From contig NC_046683.1 in the NCBI RefSeq assembly GCF_009870125.1, positions 6,696,001 to 6,760,000 of the forward strand: 64,000 nucleotides of DNA, read 5' to 3'. This stretch comes from Drosophila pseudoobscura. Lineage: Eukaryota > Arthropoda > Insecta > Diptera > Drosophilidae. Positions 22,847-37,100 of the stretch are shown in pieces. Within the stretch, counting starts at the first letter, position 1. Every line of letters starts with the position of its first letter. The translations under genes were made by a program, and so were the position numbers. Below the pieces are notes generated by a model, which worked only from the letters and a program-made list of their open reading frames with translations, was not told the DNA's origin and searched no databases.

Positions 22847-24430
22847 GATTGAAGAGTAGATTGACTGGTGGAAAGATCTTCTTACTATTCATTTTCCATT
22901 ACAAATTTCACATCCACCCACCTTTTATTGAATAACCGACCGGGAAATATAAACGAAGAGGATATCGTCCTGATGTTGATGAATGGTAATGGTAAACGGG
23001 AAGAAAATTTAAAAAAATATTGAAAATTTGGAAGTTTATGAATTTTGATTTGATTTTTTAGAGATTTACTGTCTGAGCTCTAGAAATAAAATGATTCTGA
23101 ATATGGTTGAAAATAATATCTGACAGTCCAAGGCCTTCGAACGGATACTATTCACAATAAAAATAATTTCTAGTTACCTTTTTCTGATTCACTACTTTTC
23201 GAAAAAGAATTATTGGCCGAGCATTGGAATTATATTGAATTTTGAATTTAGTTTGTGTACTGCTGATGTTCACTGTTTGAATGCTCGAAAGAAACTAAAT
23301 AAAGTCTATAGATTCTATAGACATCTATAGATTTTTGACATTCAAATATCAAGTGCCTACTGGGGTCCTATAAAAAATGTCTGCGATAACAGCATGAAGA
23401 AGGAAAATGATCAGAGCGACAAGATCTCTAAAAAGGCTAGTGGCGGGGATATCAGGACAATCCAAGACAAAAGGGGCTACCAAAACTGGACGTCGTAAAG
23501 AGGATAGCGGGAACTATTTGAACAGGATATAGGCGGATCAAGGACTTTGATTCGATGAAGGCACATTTTTTGAATAATTATCTATTAGTTACCTGGCTAT
23601 ATTTCTAAACTTAAATCATGGAAGTTACATTTAAATTGTAGCCCAATTTATACTTACCTTTTGGCATTAATTTTTCTCATCTTTGGCTAGATATTGAGCC
23701 TTAAAATCAGCAGAATGTCTTTAACGACGAAATTGTCGACTCCCAAATAAAGGACTACTCCTATGTCTATGCCCAACCGATCGTTCTTTTACTCCGAGCT
23801 GTGCCATTATTATCCATTTGCAGAACAATTTGGAATACTTCAAACATGGTCTCAAAGCTGGCATAAATGCTTAGGCATTCCACATAGGTACATACATATG
23901 TATATTTATACGAGTAATATACGAGTATGAAAGAGTAATTATAGGCACGGCATCTTGCAGCATTTGCACATCCGCCCTGAGCTGAGCCCTGAAGACCGAA
24001 CGAATCCGACTGGAAGCCAACACAGGCCCCGTCCATTAACTGCCTGAGGTGGCACTTCGGAGCCACCGACGACTTAAACGTTGACACTTGAACTCTTTTT
24101 GATTTCGCCCGAGCAAAGGGTGTAGGCCTGCACAATGCCACAATTATGTTAAATATCGACAAGTGGCCATCCAGAGCCAGCTTTTGTTGTGCGGCACCGG
24201 CAAAACCAGAGAGAGAAATATTAAACACTCGAAGAGGAGGCCACGGGAGGCCGACAATCGAAATGCATTCCCTCGCAACAAAAGGAGAAGTAAGTGACAA
24301 AATGGTGGGAGAAAGCACACTGGAAAAAGAAAATAAGTATTTAAGATCGATCGTGTGTTAAGCCAAAAACAGCACCAGCTAATACGCAACTTACTTACTT
24401 ATTGTTTACTTACAACAATACTTTTGTTCC
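22847..24430. other. Non-coding stretch
   Basis: AT-rich DNA with no gene recognised. A minus-strand frame at 23767-24318 is open but has no domain and overlaps repeats of the ACATATGTAT type near 23890. It is treated as chance. Confidence 0.5.
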
Positions 24431-24731
24431 ATGTCCAAGTCAAAGCAACGCCAGATTCGGCTAGGTGTGGATGCGCCGTTGGAGGCATTCAAGGTAATCC
24501 TCGGCTATCTGTATTCGGGCAAGATGCCCATATCCTCACTGGACGTGGATGCCATCTGCGAAGTGCGCTCTTGGCCAATATGTATTGCTTAGTGGAAGCC
24601 GAGTCGGCCCTAGACAAACATCTGCAGGATAATCTGGCCGTCAGCACCGTGTACTGTAAAAAATACTTGACGCCATCGAGGAAAAGATCGTGCAGCTCAA
24701 AGCAATTATAAAGAACTACTGTATTCGCTAA
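24431..24731 (+). pseudogene. Broken BTB-domain fragment, BTBD9-like
   Basis: Three frames must be combined to read a BTB/POZ C-terminal half. From 24431: MSKSKQRQIRLGVDAPLEAF, then KVILGYLYSGKMPISSLDVD. After a frame change near 24565: LLANMYCLVEAESALDKHLQ, DNLAVSTVYC. After a second change near 24660: ILDAIEEKIVQL, ending at TAA 24731. The order (RQIRL strand, PLEAFKVILGYLYSG helix, LANMY helix, NLAV..VYC) fits the BTB domain and start of the BACK region of BTBD9-type proteins. The first third of the BTB domain and all downstream domains are missing. The piece is intronless, so it may be a retro-copy or a segmental fragment; this is inference. It is clearly not a functional reading frame. 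Confidence 0.6.
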
Positions 24732-27700
24732 AAGATTGAGTTGAGAACTGTGTGGCAGTGGCTCAGTTGACTCTAAGTGAGGGTATGCTCGCTGAGTTCT
24801 AGCGACTTGTTCCTCTAACTTTCATTTATTACTTTCTTATATATGTATATAAAATATATAATTTTTCTCTAGAACCCGAACTGCAATTGAATATCAATCC
24901 TGTTAAGGCAGATCCCAAGTTCGAGGACGTAGAGTGGCTTAGAGGATTCAACTTCCGTTGAAAGGGAAGGTTCTAGACCGCCGCAAGATATCCGAGGGCG
25001 GCCCTAGGTTATTTGGTGGTATTTGGGATCTTTTTGGACACTCTAAGCTTTAGGGCCTGGGACCTGGCAAATTCTTGGTTGCTCGCATCGCTTGAGCTGT
25101 TCCAGCGAAACTGTGGCAAAGCAGCGAGCACTTAGTTTTCCCTTCGTCGTTTCATCACTCACATCCATTGCATATTTGACAAATTTTCGAATATACATGT
25201 ACACAAGCGCATATGCAGGCGAATAAAAGCAATATACTGGTGTTAGAAATATAAAAAGATGAAACACTGACGACTCATATGATCAGAGGCGAGACGATCA
25301 CGGCAACGGTACGATTCTCTGGTACGAGTACCATTCCAGTCGCCATTCCAAATGCCGTACTTCGAGGGCGTTCAATCGAAAATGTGGCTGCTGGGTGTTG
25401 GCTGTTGGTAGGTGAAGGGGATAACTTAATTATGCAATCTAAATGCATTGAATCACCTCAACCAAATGACAATAATCATGATGACAGAGTGGTGCCCCTG
25501 CTATACGCCCCAAAAATGTTAACTCATTTGTTGTCCGCTTTCTTTTGGCCCTGACAGCAGGCAAACCGCACAGAAGCTTCCTCATCCTCTACCTCTTCTT
25601 CCTCCAGTGCAGGTGCCCAACAAAGGGGGTGCTCGGAGTGGGCGTGTCTGTGTGCCCATCTTCCATTTTTGGTTGGAACGACAAATCTTTGCAATTTATT
25701 TACGTGCCATTTCGTAGCGAACATTTTCGTTAGATTTTCCCCATTCTCATTCTCCCCGTCGACTGCCTGGCGGAATTCCAAGACAACTTCAGTCTCAAGT
25801 CCGACTATAGCTCCAACCCAAAACTCCCACTCCCAGTCCTGTTCCCTCTACTGGTGCTGCTCCGCTTTTTGGCGTCGACAAAAGTCATGACGCGCTGATG
25901 ACGTTGCCAGTGGAAGGATTTAATGGCACATTAAGAATTTTATTACCGCACAACAACAGCAACAGCAACAGTAACAGCAGCGGTAGCAGGCGAAGGTACT
26001 TGGTAAAGGGAAGGGCGTACAGCGGAGATGTTGGGTGGGTGGAGAGGGACAGTAGGAAAATTCATCGCACCTTGGCAGAAAAATTTTTCGCGCGCGTACA
26101 CACAAAATTTTTGACAGCCATCGTCGGCATTGCCACGAAAATCTTTCGGTGTCAACAGAAAATTTTAATTTTCAGTTTCCAGTCTATTTTCATGTACACC
26201 CTTCAGAATGCTTTTCAGAGGAAGATCATATATAGTATCCACATATAGAGTATGTATCTGAAACGATACGGTTATCTCGTAATGTTCTTTAACATAGAGA
26301 TATTTGGCTATAGCTAAGCACCGACTCTTGTTTTTCAATCTGTTCGAACCTAAAGTGTATCTAATGCTTCGAGTATCAAATGCCTTCACAGCAATCCTTC
26401 TTTTCCCGTTTCTTTTCTCTTTTTTGGCTGGTAATTTATTTTTGTATTTGGCAAAAGGTTGGGCCGCTGCTGAGGGGAGGTGGAGGTGCCACATCTTCAG
26501 TTCTTCAGCCAGAACTTTCGCTCTCACAGTGTCGTTCAGCTCCGGCTAGGACGATTGTCATTATTACAAGTTTTGCATAAATGAATGAATGAATGACATT
26601 TATGTATTTCATTTAGCCAGAGCCAAGGACTCGGCTTAAGCTGGCGTAGGAAAGGGGGGAGGCAGTAGCAGGGGCAGAGGCAAAGACAGAGACAGGGGCA
26701 AAGGACTGGTGGATCCAAAGGACAGACTATAGCCATTTGGTTGACTGAAATGATGCGCGAGTTTTTCAAATCTTTATGTCCTTTGTTTGATCAACTTTCG
26801 GGCAACGACTCTTGCCCAGACGGCAAGGGGCTGAGGGGGCCGGGGCCCAGGTGTATGGCAGTTAACTCCACGTGCCATTAACCCATTATGTGTCAGCGAA
26901 AATTTCAATCCAGCCACAATTTCATCTTGACATTTGTGCATAATTGAATTAATTCCGAAATGGAATTCAGACATTTTCAGAAGGATTGCTGGAGGGAGGG
27001 GAATGGACGGCGTCGTGGCTTTGAAAGGATTTTGGATAAACCTGAAGATTCTTAATTAAAAAAGCTTAAAGTTCAATTTCAACAACAAGTCAGGAGCACG
27101 ATGGAATTGAAAGAACTGATGAGAGGACAGAAGTTACCGCTAGAGTATCCAAACAGAATGGTCGGATGGGGGAAAGAGTATATAGGACTAGTAGTAGGAC
27201 TTTAGGAACAGGTTTGAATCTGAATCCTTGCCGATGAGCAAGCCTTTCAATTGTTCTGGTGGCATCTCAATTTCTGGTATTTGTACTTTTCTGATGTGCA
27301 AAACATACCATCTGACTCATATTTGATTTCGGTGACATCCATTGTCCATAGCATCAATATACACTTTCGGATGAGCGGATAAACCATACCTGTTTCGTAA
27401 TCGAATGCGATACGAAGGAACGAAGAGGATGTAAATGCTGGTCGACGTTCCAATTGTCGTTGTTGTTTTCGATCATTTCGTGTCTCTAGTACTTGAGTCA
27501 CGCAATTGCGACATGCTCACACGCACATTTTCGTTCGTCTGTGCTCATTGCCTTTTTCAAGCTTTTCAATGTATACCTGTCTTACTGAACAGAACCGTTT
27601 AATAATAATTGAGGACCTAATGGGCGCACGGATTGCTACCGCAATTTAAGAAAATCTCAATCAACATTGATTGATCCTTACTTTTGACAATTTACTTGGA

Positions 27701-30300
27701 TTTAATTTGTCTTGATTTATTGCTATTAATTTGATGTAAGCTCATTTTCCGCTAGCGCTTTTTTCCTAATTTTCCCCATTTTTTATTAATTACCATTTGA
27801 ATTCAATCGAGCAAACCGAATGCAGATTCCAAAGTTTCACTCGATTACCTCGCGCTACCTTTACAAATTTTGAAGGCACTCGTATATAGAGAACATTAGC
27901 CAGCAGATGCTTCTTTCGGAGTAGTCTTGATTACTGCCCCAACTTCGCATCTACCGAGTACCTTTTCCCCAGTAGCGTAGCCAATTAACGCCGATCCGTG
28001 CAACATCTGGAATTGAATGGGAGGGGCAATAGAAGTCCTCTTCTCTCCTTTTTTTCTTATTTATATGCAATTTAGCTATCTTCTCCGTGTTGTTTGTGCA
28101 ACCCTTTGAGCACTGCCACCCTACCCTTCGCTCTACTTAATTTGAATGCATTTAAAAATGTTAAAATATGGGAATTACCATGGAAAAAAGCGTGGAAATG
28201 TGGGGGAAAAACAAGCAGAATTTATCTGCAGAGACACGCACTTTGAACGTTAAGCAGGAAGCAAGTTCGGCCTCGGCTCAGAGCAGGCTCGGCACACAAA
28301 GGATTTGTACGTGTTCCCACTTGATGAGGCTGCCCCGAGCAGATCCGTTTACCAGCCCAGTCTCGGTCCTTGCCTTCTAACCACCGACCCACTGCTCACC
28401 AAATACGAGTACGAATACGCGAAAAAATTCCACAGACACACGATGTCACAAAAAAAAAATTAAATTAATTCTGTTCGTAAGCCGAAGGTAGAAATACCCT
28501 TGAAGATATTTTGTTCTTATATCTGAAATATACATAAATATATGATGGAGAAAAGATATGGTGCTCTCACTTGATTCAAATGCTTTCAAAATATTTGTGT
28601 ACAAATGATAAGAATAAATAGCCCATTCAATATCGCCTCTGTATAGAAATTGGATAATATGGAAATAAATGAATTATTCTCATAAAAAATCGAAGAAAGA
28701 CCGATATCCATCAATTCTGAAGGTGAAGCTTATAAAAATGTATCTGAACAATTTACGATTTAAATTCTGTATATATAAAAATGCAAGTGCATCTGAAAGT
28801 TGCTTCAAAGAGAGGCTAAAGAGTTTTCCTGGAGTCAGTATTTAATATTAGAAATATAGATACATATATGTATACTGGAAAAGGTGGCAAAAGGTGGAAC
28901 TGTAGTATTTTTTGATGGGACTTCGTTGCAAGCTTCTCGCCAAAGGTATAATAACCTTTCCAAAAGGTATGCATCACGGAAAGTAACAAAAAGAATTGGA
29001 CAAGGCAAGCGAGATGGAAATAGGCATTATAATACTCGTAAAAAGGAAATGAAGTACACCCAGAAAACAGCAATGGAGGAGGGGCGGATAGATAGGTGGG
29101 AAATGAGTAGGCAAGGGCGCATTACACGCCACACACCCCCTCCCCTTGATACCCCCCACTCCGCTGGGGCTCACGTTACGCTGAAAAAGAGATAATTTTA
29201 TTTCATTAATCCTTTTTTGGGACAAATTCTCTGTCGTTTTTTTTTCAGCCATGTTCTTGTTCAGCTTCTGCCATTGCCATTGCCGCTGCTTTCGCTTCTG
29301 TTTTTTTTTTTTTTTTTGTTCGTCCACAGATTCGGCTACGTCCGGCTTTGGGGCGTGGCTCAAGCGTAATATTAGCTTAAAATTGTGTAAATAAAAATTA
29401 CATTCGTAAGAAGGTTGGCCCTCATCCCCCATCCTCCGCGCCAGCGGCAGTTAGCGGATGGAGAAATGAGATACAGAAACAACGATACAGCAGCTGCTGT
29501 CAGCCCCCAACCCCATCTCTATCCATATCCAAAGAACGGACCCGTATCCCAAATCCGAACCCCAGACCAGAGCCCCGGCCGCATGAATCAGTGACCGCAA
29601 GTTCTGGACTCCATCCGGCGGATTTGCTGTATTGGTGTGTTGCTGATGCTAAATGTGGGCTTTCCTTCTGTCATCAGCATTTTTTGGTACAGTTGTGCAC
29701 GTTCCAGACGAAATTGTACTTAAAGGAAAAGGAAAAGCAGAAGAAAGCAATACTAGATGTTACTAAAAGCTGTATTCTGAATATACAAATTAATAGATAT
29801 AGTTGGAAAAATGTAAAGACATATTCATCTTTATTGAAAGAAGTGAAACACAAAGGATTGATCAAATATTTATGAATTGATTATTAGAATTAATTTAAAG
29901 ATTATAATTTAAATACAAAATGTAAGACTCAAATAGATTAAGTGGTAGATTCAATGTATTTTCAGTGGAAGTGAGTTTATGATCAATAGAAACTAAATCC
30001 TTGCATGAAGAGGCAACCGAATCGATTCAGTGTGATTCGAAGATCGATTCGTTCGGTCAGTTCGAATCAGCTTTCCCATTGCATCGAATCAGCCGTCCCA
30101 AACAGACTAAACTATCACTCTCCATTTGATATTCTGGTAGAGAGAAGGAATGAAGGATTCGTAGTGATCAAAGGACTAAAGAGGAATGAGTATAGCTGTG
30201 ATTTTATGAATACAGTGTGTTCATGCTACAACATTTTCGCTACTGCTCACAAAAACAGGATATGAACATATTTCTATTACGAATTCCCATTCCCTAATAG

Positions 30301-30442
30301 AAGGCCACTCTTCTGGTAATCTGTCTCATATCCATTTATATTGCAGAGACTTTCTGAACTTACCATCTCTGAAGGCCACTCTTCTGGTAATCTGTCTCAT
30401 CTCCATTTATGTTGCAGAGACTTTCTGAACTTACCATCCCTG
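30301..30442. repeat. 71-bp tandem duplication
   Basis: Two adjacent 71-bp units (30301-30371 and 30372-30442) differ at three positions (ATATCC/ATCTCC, ATATTG/ATGTTG, ATCTCTG/ATCCCTG). It looks like a simple local duplication of some age. Confidence 0.9.
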
Positions 30443-33400
30443 CCCCCATAATCGTGATCAATATTAACACCTTGGCGAGTCATTTGTCTGGCAATTTACA
30501 ACACTTTTTCGGCCAATATAATTTGCGCTTAATGGCCTCCCAGGCCATGGGCAGCACCGGGATAAAACCCTTTGGCACGCATAATTCAAATGGCAGAAAG
30601 TTGTTCTATCTCTAGTCCTTGCTCCTTGCTCCTTGCTACTCCTCTGTATCTCGGTATCTCTCTCTCTCGCTCTCTCTGCTCTATACTGCTCTATGAGTAT
30701 GCCCATTACCGTCGCCGTCTCTCTCATTCGCAAATTAATGTTACATTTTATTTGAAGAAGAAAATATAAATATTTCGCTGCGTTACAAATAAATTCCCGG
30801 CTACTCCTCTTGGAAAAATTATAAACAGGCCGCATGGCGGCCCGGCCCTGGTGCCCTGCTGGATGCTGGATGCTGGATTCTCGCTGCTGGGTGTTGGCTG
30901 CTGTCCCTGCCGCCTGTTACGACTCCTGGTTGGGTATATAACTCCGCTCATTAGTTGCCCTACACGCAATTAAGCACAAATGGCTTTTGAGGCGGCAACC
31001 AGAGTAGCACACGCACACACGTATTCGAAGTCGCAGTCGTAGTCACTGCCGCAGCCGCACTCGGAGTCGGAGTAACAGTCAGAGTGGCAGTGCCTATGGG
31101 ATGTGTCGCTATGACAACTCGGTTTAGCCAGCACCCAGTACTGGGTAGCCCAGCACCCTGAGCCCAGAGTACTCCTGCTCTTACTCCTGCATTCAGAGCC
31201 AGAGCCTCAGTTAACAATAAATCCTTGAGCAAAAGTTATACGCAGCGGAAACATTGTCATTGCCATTGCGTTGTCCTTGCCAGCGCAGTGAAAACTTTGA
31301 CTTTTCATATTTCTTTGGCTCCAGAGGGGGCTGACAGAAGAACTCCAGTTCCACCTCCAAAAAAAGTGCGACTGTGCACTGTGCATCAGTAATGATCGAA
31401 TGGTTACTCAGATATAAACTTAATTACAAGCTAAAGATCATCAGATACATCTTTGCAATAATATGTAGATTACTGTTCCCACTTCTAAAACATTTTACTT
31501 AATCGGAAGATCACCCGAAAGCACCGAAGCAGATCCCATCAACCGATGATTTGGTTACCTTACGCCTTTTCTCTACATTTTCAGTGGGATCACCACTTGT
31601 TCAGATTACAACGCTATCCTGCTGCCTGGGCCACAAATCCACATTAAAATTTGTCGTTCGTAACTTTGGCGGATGGGCGCATCCGTTGTTGCGTCTGGGA
31701 CTAGCCTCCGCCGATTCCAAGCTCCTGCCACTGCCACCGAACTCTCCTCAATCTCCTTTTACATTCTGGCAAAGCCAAAAAATTTATTACACGTGAAATT
31801 TCACCTGCGCAAGTCTCCGCGTTCCCCATTTTAACGCTTAAATAAACTTTTTCGCCCCTCCTCAGGGTGGTGGATTCCTGTCCCTCCACGCCTTTTTATT
31901 TTTGGCATAAATATACATAAGCACGAATGCTGGAGAGGACGAGGGCCGGCTGGTACAGACTGGGACAGACACAAAAAGGATTCATAAATTTCGTAATTGT
32001 GAAGTGTGCATTTTAATGTGCTCGCAAATGAGTTGAAGACAAATTTTTGAATTATTTTCGAAATTTTTTTGATTTATTGAAATTGCCTCGGAACCAGCGC
32101 GTCGCACCACCTTACCATCCGCCCCTCGCTAGCTCACACTGCTTGGTAGCCCAATCTGCAAAGCAGTTTTGCAGGGAAATTTAAACTGCTTTGCAGTTAT
32201 AATTAGGATCCTCAAATGCTTTACTGCTTGCCACGTAATTTGATGTATTCACTGAATGAATTTCTACGAAGAAAATTCCACTGAATTTCCAAACTTAATC
32301 ACAATTTTCCAACTGTTGCATCAGGCAGTTGGAACGTTCAGGCCCCTAAGTTTTATACCATGGCACTTCATGGCGCTTCACCATGGCTTGTATAACGGCT
32401 CTGAGAGGGAAAGTAACTAGATAAAACATAGTACGAGTACTAGAGATACGAAAAATAAGTTTTGTTAACTGTTTGTAAACTGTGGGTATATTGACTTCGA
32501 TGGGGCTCTGACCCAAGTAGACTCTCCTTTTAAAGAATCTTTCTTTCTTTACAAATATAATTATTTTAATTGCATTCGCCACATTTATCCCTTTCCATTG
32601 GCTTTGAACCTCTTTACATACTCTTTTCAGGTTACTCATACTCTGTCACAGGGTATACCCTAGTCGAGGGATTGCCCAGTCAGCGGCAATTGGCAGTGGT
32701 AAAAATTCAGCCATGTGCATGATTCGTTTCTGCCTTTGTCAGGTTCGTCAGTGAGCAACACTACAGTATGCTCGTACCAAAGCAGAGCTACGAGTAGGTG
32801 GGGAAAGCAGGGGTAAGCAGAGCTAGAGCGAACCGAACAGAACAGGCAGTTTACTGCACCTGCCCAACCAAGCAGTGGGACAGCCAAGCTTTCGGACAGA
32901 CAGACAGGCGGCAGTCAGTCCTTTCAGTTACTCACTCCCGCACTCTCTCAATCTGTCTGTCCGTTGAGTCAGTTGTTTGATTTTACAGTTGTAGTCCAAT
33001 TACGATTTTGAGCGCATACCAACCGCACAGATTTCTGCCTGTAGCTATATATGTATATATGTATGTCGGTGTGTACGGGAAACTGTCTGTTGGCGTCGTC
33101 GTCATACTCCTTCCGAACAGTTTCCACGCGATTTTTGGTCAGCTTACCACGTTGATGGTCTCTGTCTGAGGTCTGGGTCCCTGGACTCCTCGACTCCTGG
33201 CTACTAGCAGAGAGCCTCCTGGTGCTACGCTCTAAATTACATTTTAGCAAGTTAATTGAAATGGAAATTAGTTGAAATTGTAAAACGAATTGAATTGTAT
33301 GTGATTAGCTGCAGCATTTTCGAATTGGTTAAACAGGGGCACCAGCAGCAGCAGCAACAGGAGGCAGCAGCAACAGTCATCAACGGTATGGGTTGATTTC

Positions 33401-34156
33401 CACCTGGCAGGAGTCGCAGCCAAGACGGTGCCCAGGCACCCACAGAGGAGTGCAGCAAATTGGTATTCGTCCTCCCCCCAATGTCTAATTGAAGTCCACA
33501 ACATTAATTGTTCATTTCGGGAAGGGAATGGGTTTCAGATTGTATTAGGCAGTAGATTCTAAAGGCCAGTAGGAGTACGACAAGCAGATCTCCAAAATTA
33601 ACGTTTTGAATCAATTTAAAAGGTCTTTTGGGCTCAAACAGTAGCCTAAGCAAGTCCACCATTTAAAGCTACTCATAACAAAGAGGATTCCAAGAAGTAT
33701 GCTTTGATTGATTGAACGACTGACAAAGTGGTCTTTTAGTTGATTGAAGGATTCTGCGCATGCGCACGCGTTGCTATTTCTTTCGAGGAGTGGAAAAAAG
33801 CATCCACAAAGCTCAGACTTCATATGTATGAAGTTGGGGTTCTCAAATGCCACTCGATTCACTTTTCAAGCATCTTTAAAATGTTTTTTTTTTGATTAGA
33901 GGAAATGGTCACCGAAGATCCTAGGCTATACACCATTAACCGATGACCTATCCGCCATACACAGTCTGCTATATCCTGGCTTTCATGCTGCCCCGTTCCT
34001 CTATTTATTCCATATCTTTTTCTTCTTCTGCACTTCCGTTGTCACTGCGCTCCCCAGACCGCAGACAGACGTCGTGAGCCCTCCCGTATATTTAACCATA
34101 AGTAATATTAATACCCATTTTTGCTATCCGAAAAAAAGGCAGTACTATGCTTTATG

Positions 34157-34185
34157 TTTGTGTGTGTGTGTGTGTGTGTGTGTGG
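34157..34185. repeat. GT dinucleotide microsatellite
   Basis: About thirteen GT units in non-coding sequence, the longest dinucleotide run in the window. Confidence 0.85.
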
Positions 34186-37100
34186 GTGTGGGCGGACCAG
34201 TGACGGACGGAAGGGTTGGGTGTGTGTAAAATTATTATCCTTCACGCTTAATATGCACAAGCGGAAGCCGCCATGGAGAGATGACGATGGCCATGCCAGG
34301 GCCAGCAGCCAGCAGCCAGCGGCCAGCGGCCATTTAGCGTACGCATCTGTGTATGTGTCCGCGAGCGTGTACTCGTATCCATGGGTTCTAGTCCGTATGT
34401 ATGTCCGCGTTTTTTTACACTCGTATCATCGCCGTAACCGTCCGTCGTCCTAGTCGTCGTCTACTTATGTGCCACATGCCTCGCTCTGCTTCCTACGTGA
34501 GCTGGCCGTCCGTCCCGTGGAGCGCGTGTCCTTACAAAATTAGTGCTCTTTTACATTCATATGTGCAGGGATATACACGTATGTATGTATATGCATACGA
34601 GTCCTGATATATACCATTTTTTTCACAATACATTATTTTTGGTTGTACATTTTGCATCCCACAAGCAGCTGGCACGAGAGCAATCGCAACTCTGATATAT
34701 AATATTATATGTAATTTTTTCTTCTGGTTTTTTGTGCAACTGTTTGTGCCACTTTGGCGGAAGTATCGCGGCGACATCAGCACGAATAGAGCCCCAAGCC
34801 CTCTCTCCTGCAGGAGGCAACTCCCACTCCCCCAACGCCCCCCACAGGACACTCTCGAGCATTATGCGTTTTTTGTGTGTGCTTAGCAAAGCATAGCATA
34901 GAAAAATGAGCGTATAAAAAATTGAAACCATTTTCTCATATTAAATGTATGCCGACCACGAAGGCGGAGAAAGGGGAGGCGTGGCACAAAGGCAACAGCA
35001 GTTAATAATGAGTGTGCGAGCGAGAGAGAGAAGAACGAGAGAAAAAGAGACCCCTTCTATTAGTCAGTGATGCCAAAACACTGCTGCTCTACACTCTAGC
35101 AAGCAGTCAAGAGCAGTGAAAGCCGATCAAGCAGTCAAAAACTATTCACACGCGTTAAGCAGTTACCGACCAAGCCAACGGCGACCTAATTTCGATTATT
35201 TTTTGCTGCAGATCAAAAGGGGATATAGATATCATTTTTGTGCAATTTATTGGATATCTAACACAATATTTTTTGTTTTTGTTATATTTCTTTCATGGAA
35301 ACTGATTAAAGCAGCTTTTTGGCCAGTGTTTCCAACTATTAACCTGATTTCTGTCAATTCCTTCCACTTTTACTTGATTTTCTGATATGATTAATTTATA
35401 AATTTCAAAAGAGAGAGGCTACGTTTTTGAACTCAACATTTCATATGAATAAAATCATTATAGTTCAAGTCGTAGACGAGTAAACAACATTTCTGATAAA
35501 CAGTGAAAAGAGTTGGATTCAAAAACAATGTAAGTGTTTGAATAATAAAGAATATGTTATAGTTTTTAAGTGCATTAACACTCGCATTACGATTGAAAAC
35601 TCATATGTACATGAGCACAACGACACGATCCTCTAGAAGCTTTATCCTTATAGAGCTCTGAAAAGTTCATGCAGCTGCCCCAAACATTCTATGGCTTCTT
35701 TCTCTCTCTCTGTCTTTGTGTTGTACATATCCGCTTCCTGTTGTAGACAGCGTAACGCTGATCTCTTCGTTGTATTCCGGTATCCAAGGCCCGTGCTGTG
35801 ACTGGGACTGTACGTGTCGCCTTGTCACTGAGACACTGAGACTCCACGTCGTCGTCGTCGCTGTAGTCGTGGTCTTGGTCGTGGTTGTAGTAGTCTCTGC
35901 TGATTATTATTCCGCTGACCGTTTCGTATTTATTTGAAAGGCATTTGCCGGCTGCCACCAACACATGCACACATGCTTGGCATATGTACGCGTTGTCCGG
36001 GGGTTTTTTTTCCGGATCCCGGCATAGGAGTGGGTCAGGGAGCGAAAAACACAACGACATATTCGTCCTGCATAAATGATGTAATTACAGCGCAAGATTT
36101 TTGCTATGAGCAATTTTTATTTTAATTTCTTCTCCCGCTTCTTTCTTGTGTCCCCGCATTTATTCACATTTTTTTGCTCCCATCTGCGATTTATACATAT
36201 GTATGTGTATATGCTCTGATATATACATGTATGTATATATGTATCTGAGTCCTGGCCATACGAGTACAAGTCTGAAAGCTTGTGAAATATTTTGCATGCT
36301 TTTATCATAATTTTAATTAAATGCGCAAATTACTATAAAATTTATATACGCTGTGAATTTTTTCCTTTGGCCTTAAACTAAAAAAAAAAACAATATAGGG
36401 TTGGGTATATCCCTTTCCGGAACATGAGATTGATATGGTGGATGGTGGGTGGTGGATGGCGGGCAAACGGTTTGCGGGTTCCATTTATATACGAATGGGG
36501 TTCATGGTTTTCCTGGGTTACTTATGCATCCTCAGACATATAGCAGTACTCATATTTGGAATCCTCCTCCAGTTTCGATTCGGCATTGAAAACGAAATAT
36601 TTGAAGGTTTTTTCCCAACTCAATATCATGGAAATCTAACTAACTAAAAGCTCTAGTCGGGACATCTAAGAAGCCATCACTATTCAGAAAAGTACTTTTT
36701 GTAGTGCAGAATGCTTATCACAAAAGGATGCTCTTTGGGTTCCTAGCTTTTTTTCTCCCCAATTTCTCCCAGCTCTATTTGTACGCACCCTTCTTAATCA
36801 TCGACTGACCTCCAGTCCTCTTGAAATATAAACAAACGGCGTTTTCAGCGCCTTTTCTCATTTCGAAAACCCTTTTTTGTGCATTTGAATTTGGCAAATG
36901 TATTCCAATGTTGATATTTTACCGTCCTAGCCGAGACCCAACCCCAGCTGATACCACTCCAGCGCCAAAACGAGACCCTCAACCACCTGACGAGCGGGGG
37001 GTTCTAGTGCACTTCTAACATGGGGCAAAAAGTGCGTCCTGGCGAAAGGATCGCTGGGACTGGGACTGGGGCTGGCGAGCGATATGTTGACACAGCCAAC

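Noticed and set aside
23767..24318. 183-residue minus-strand frame
   Set aside because: It crosses CATATGTAT repeats, lacks any domain and overlaps other frames; no gene-like features.
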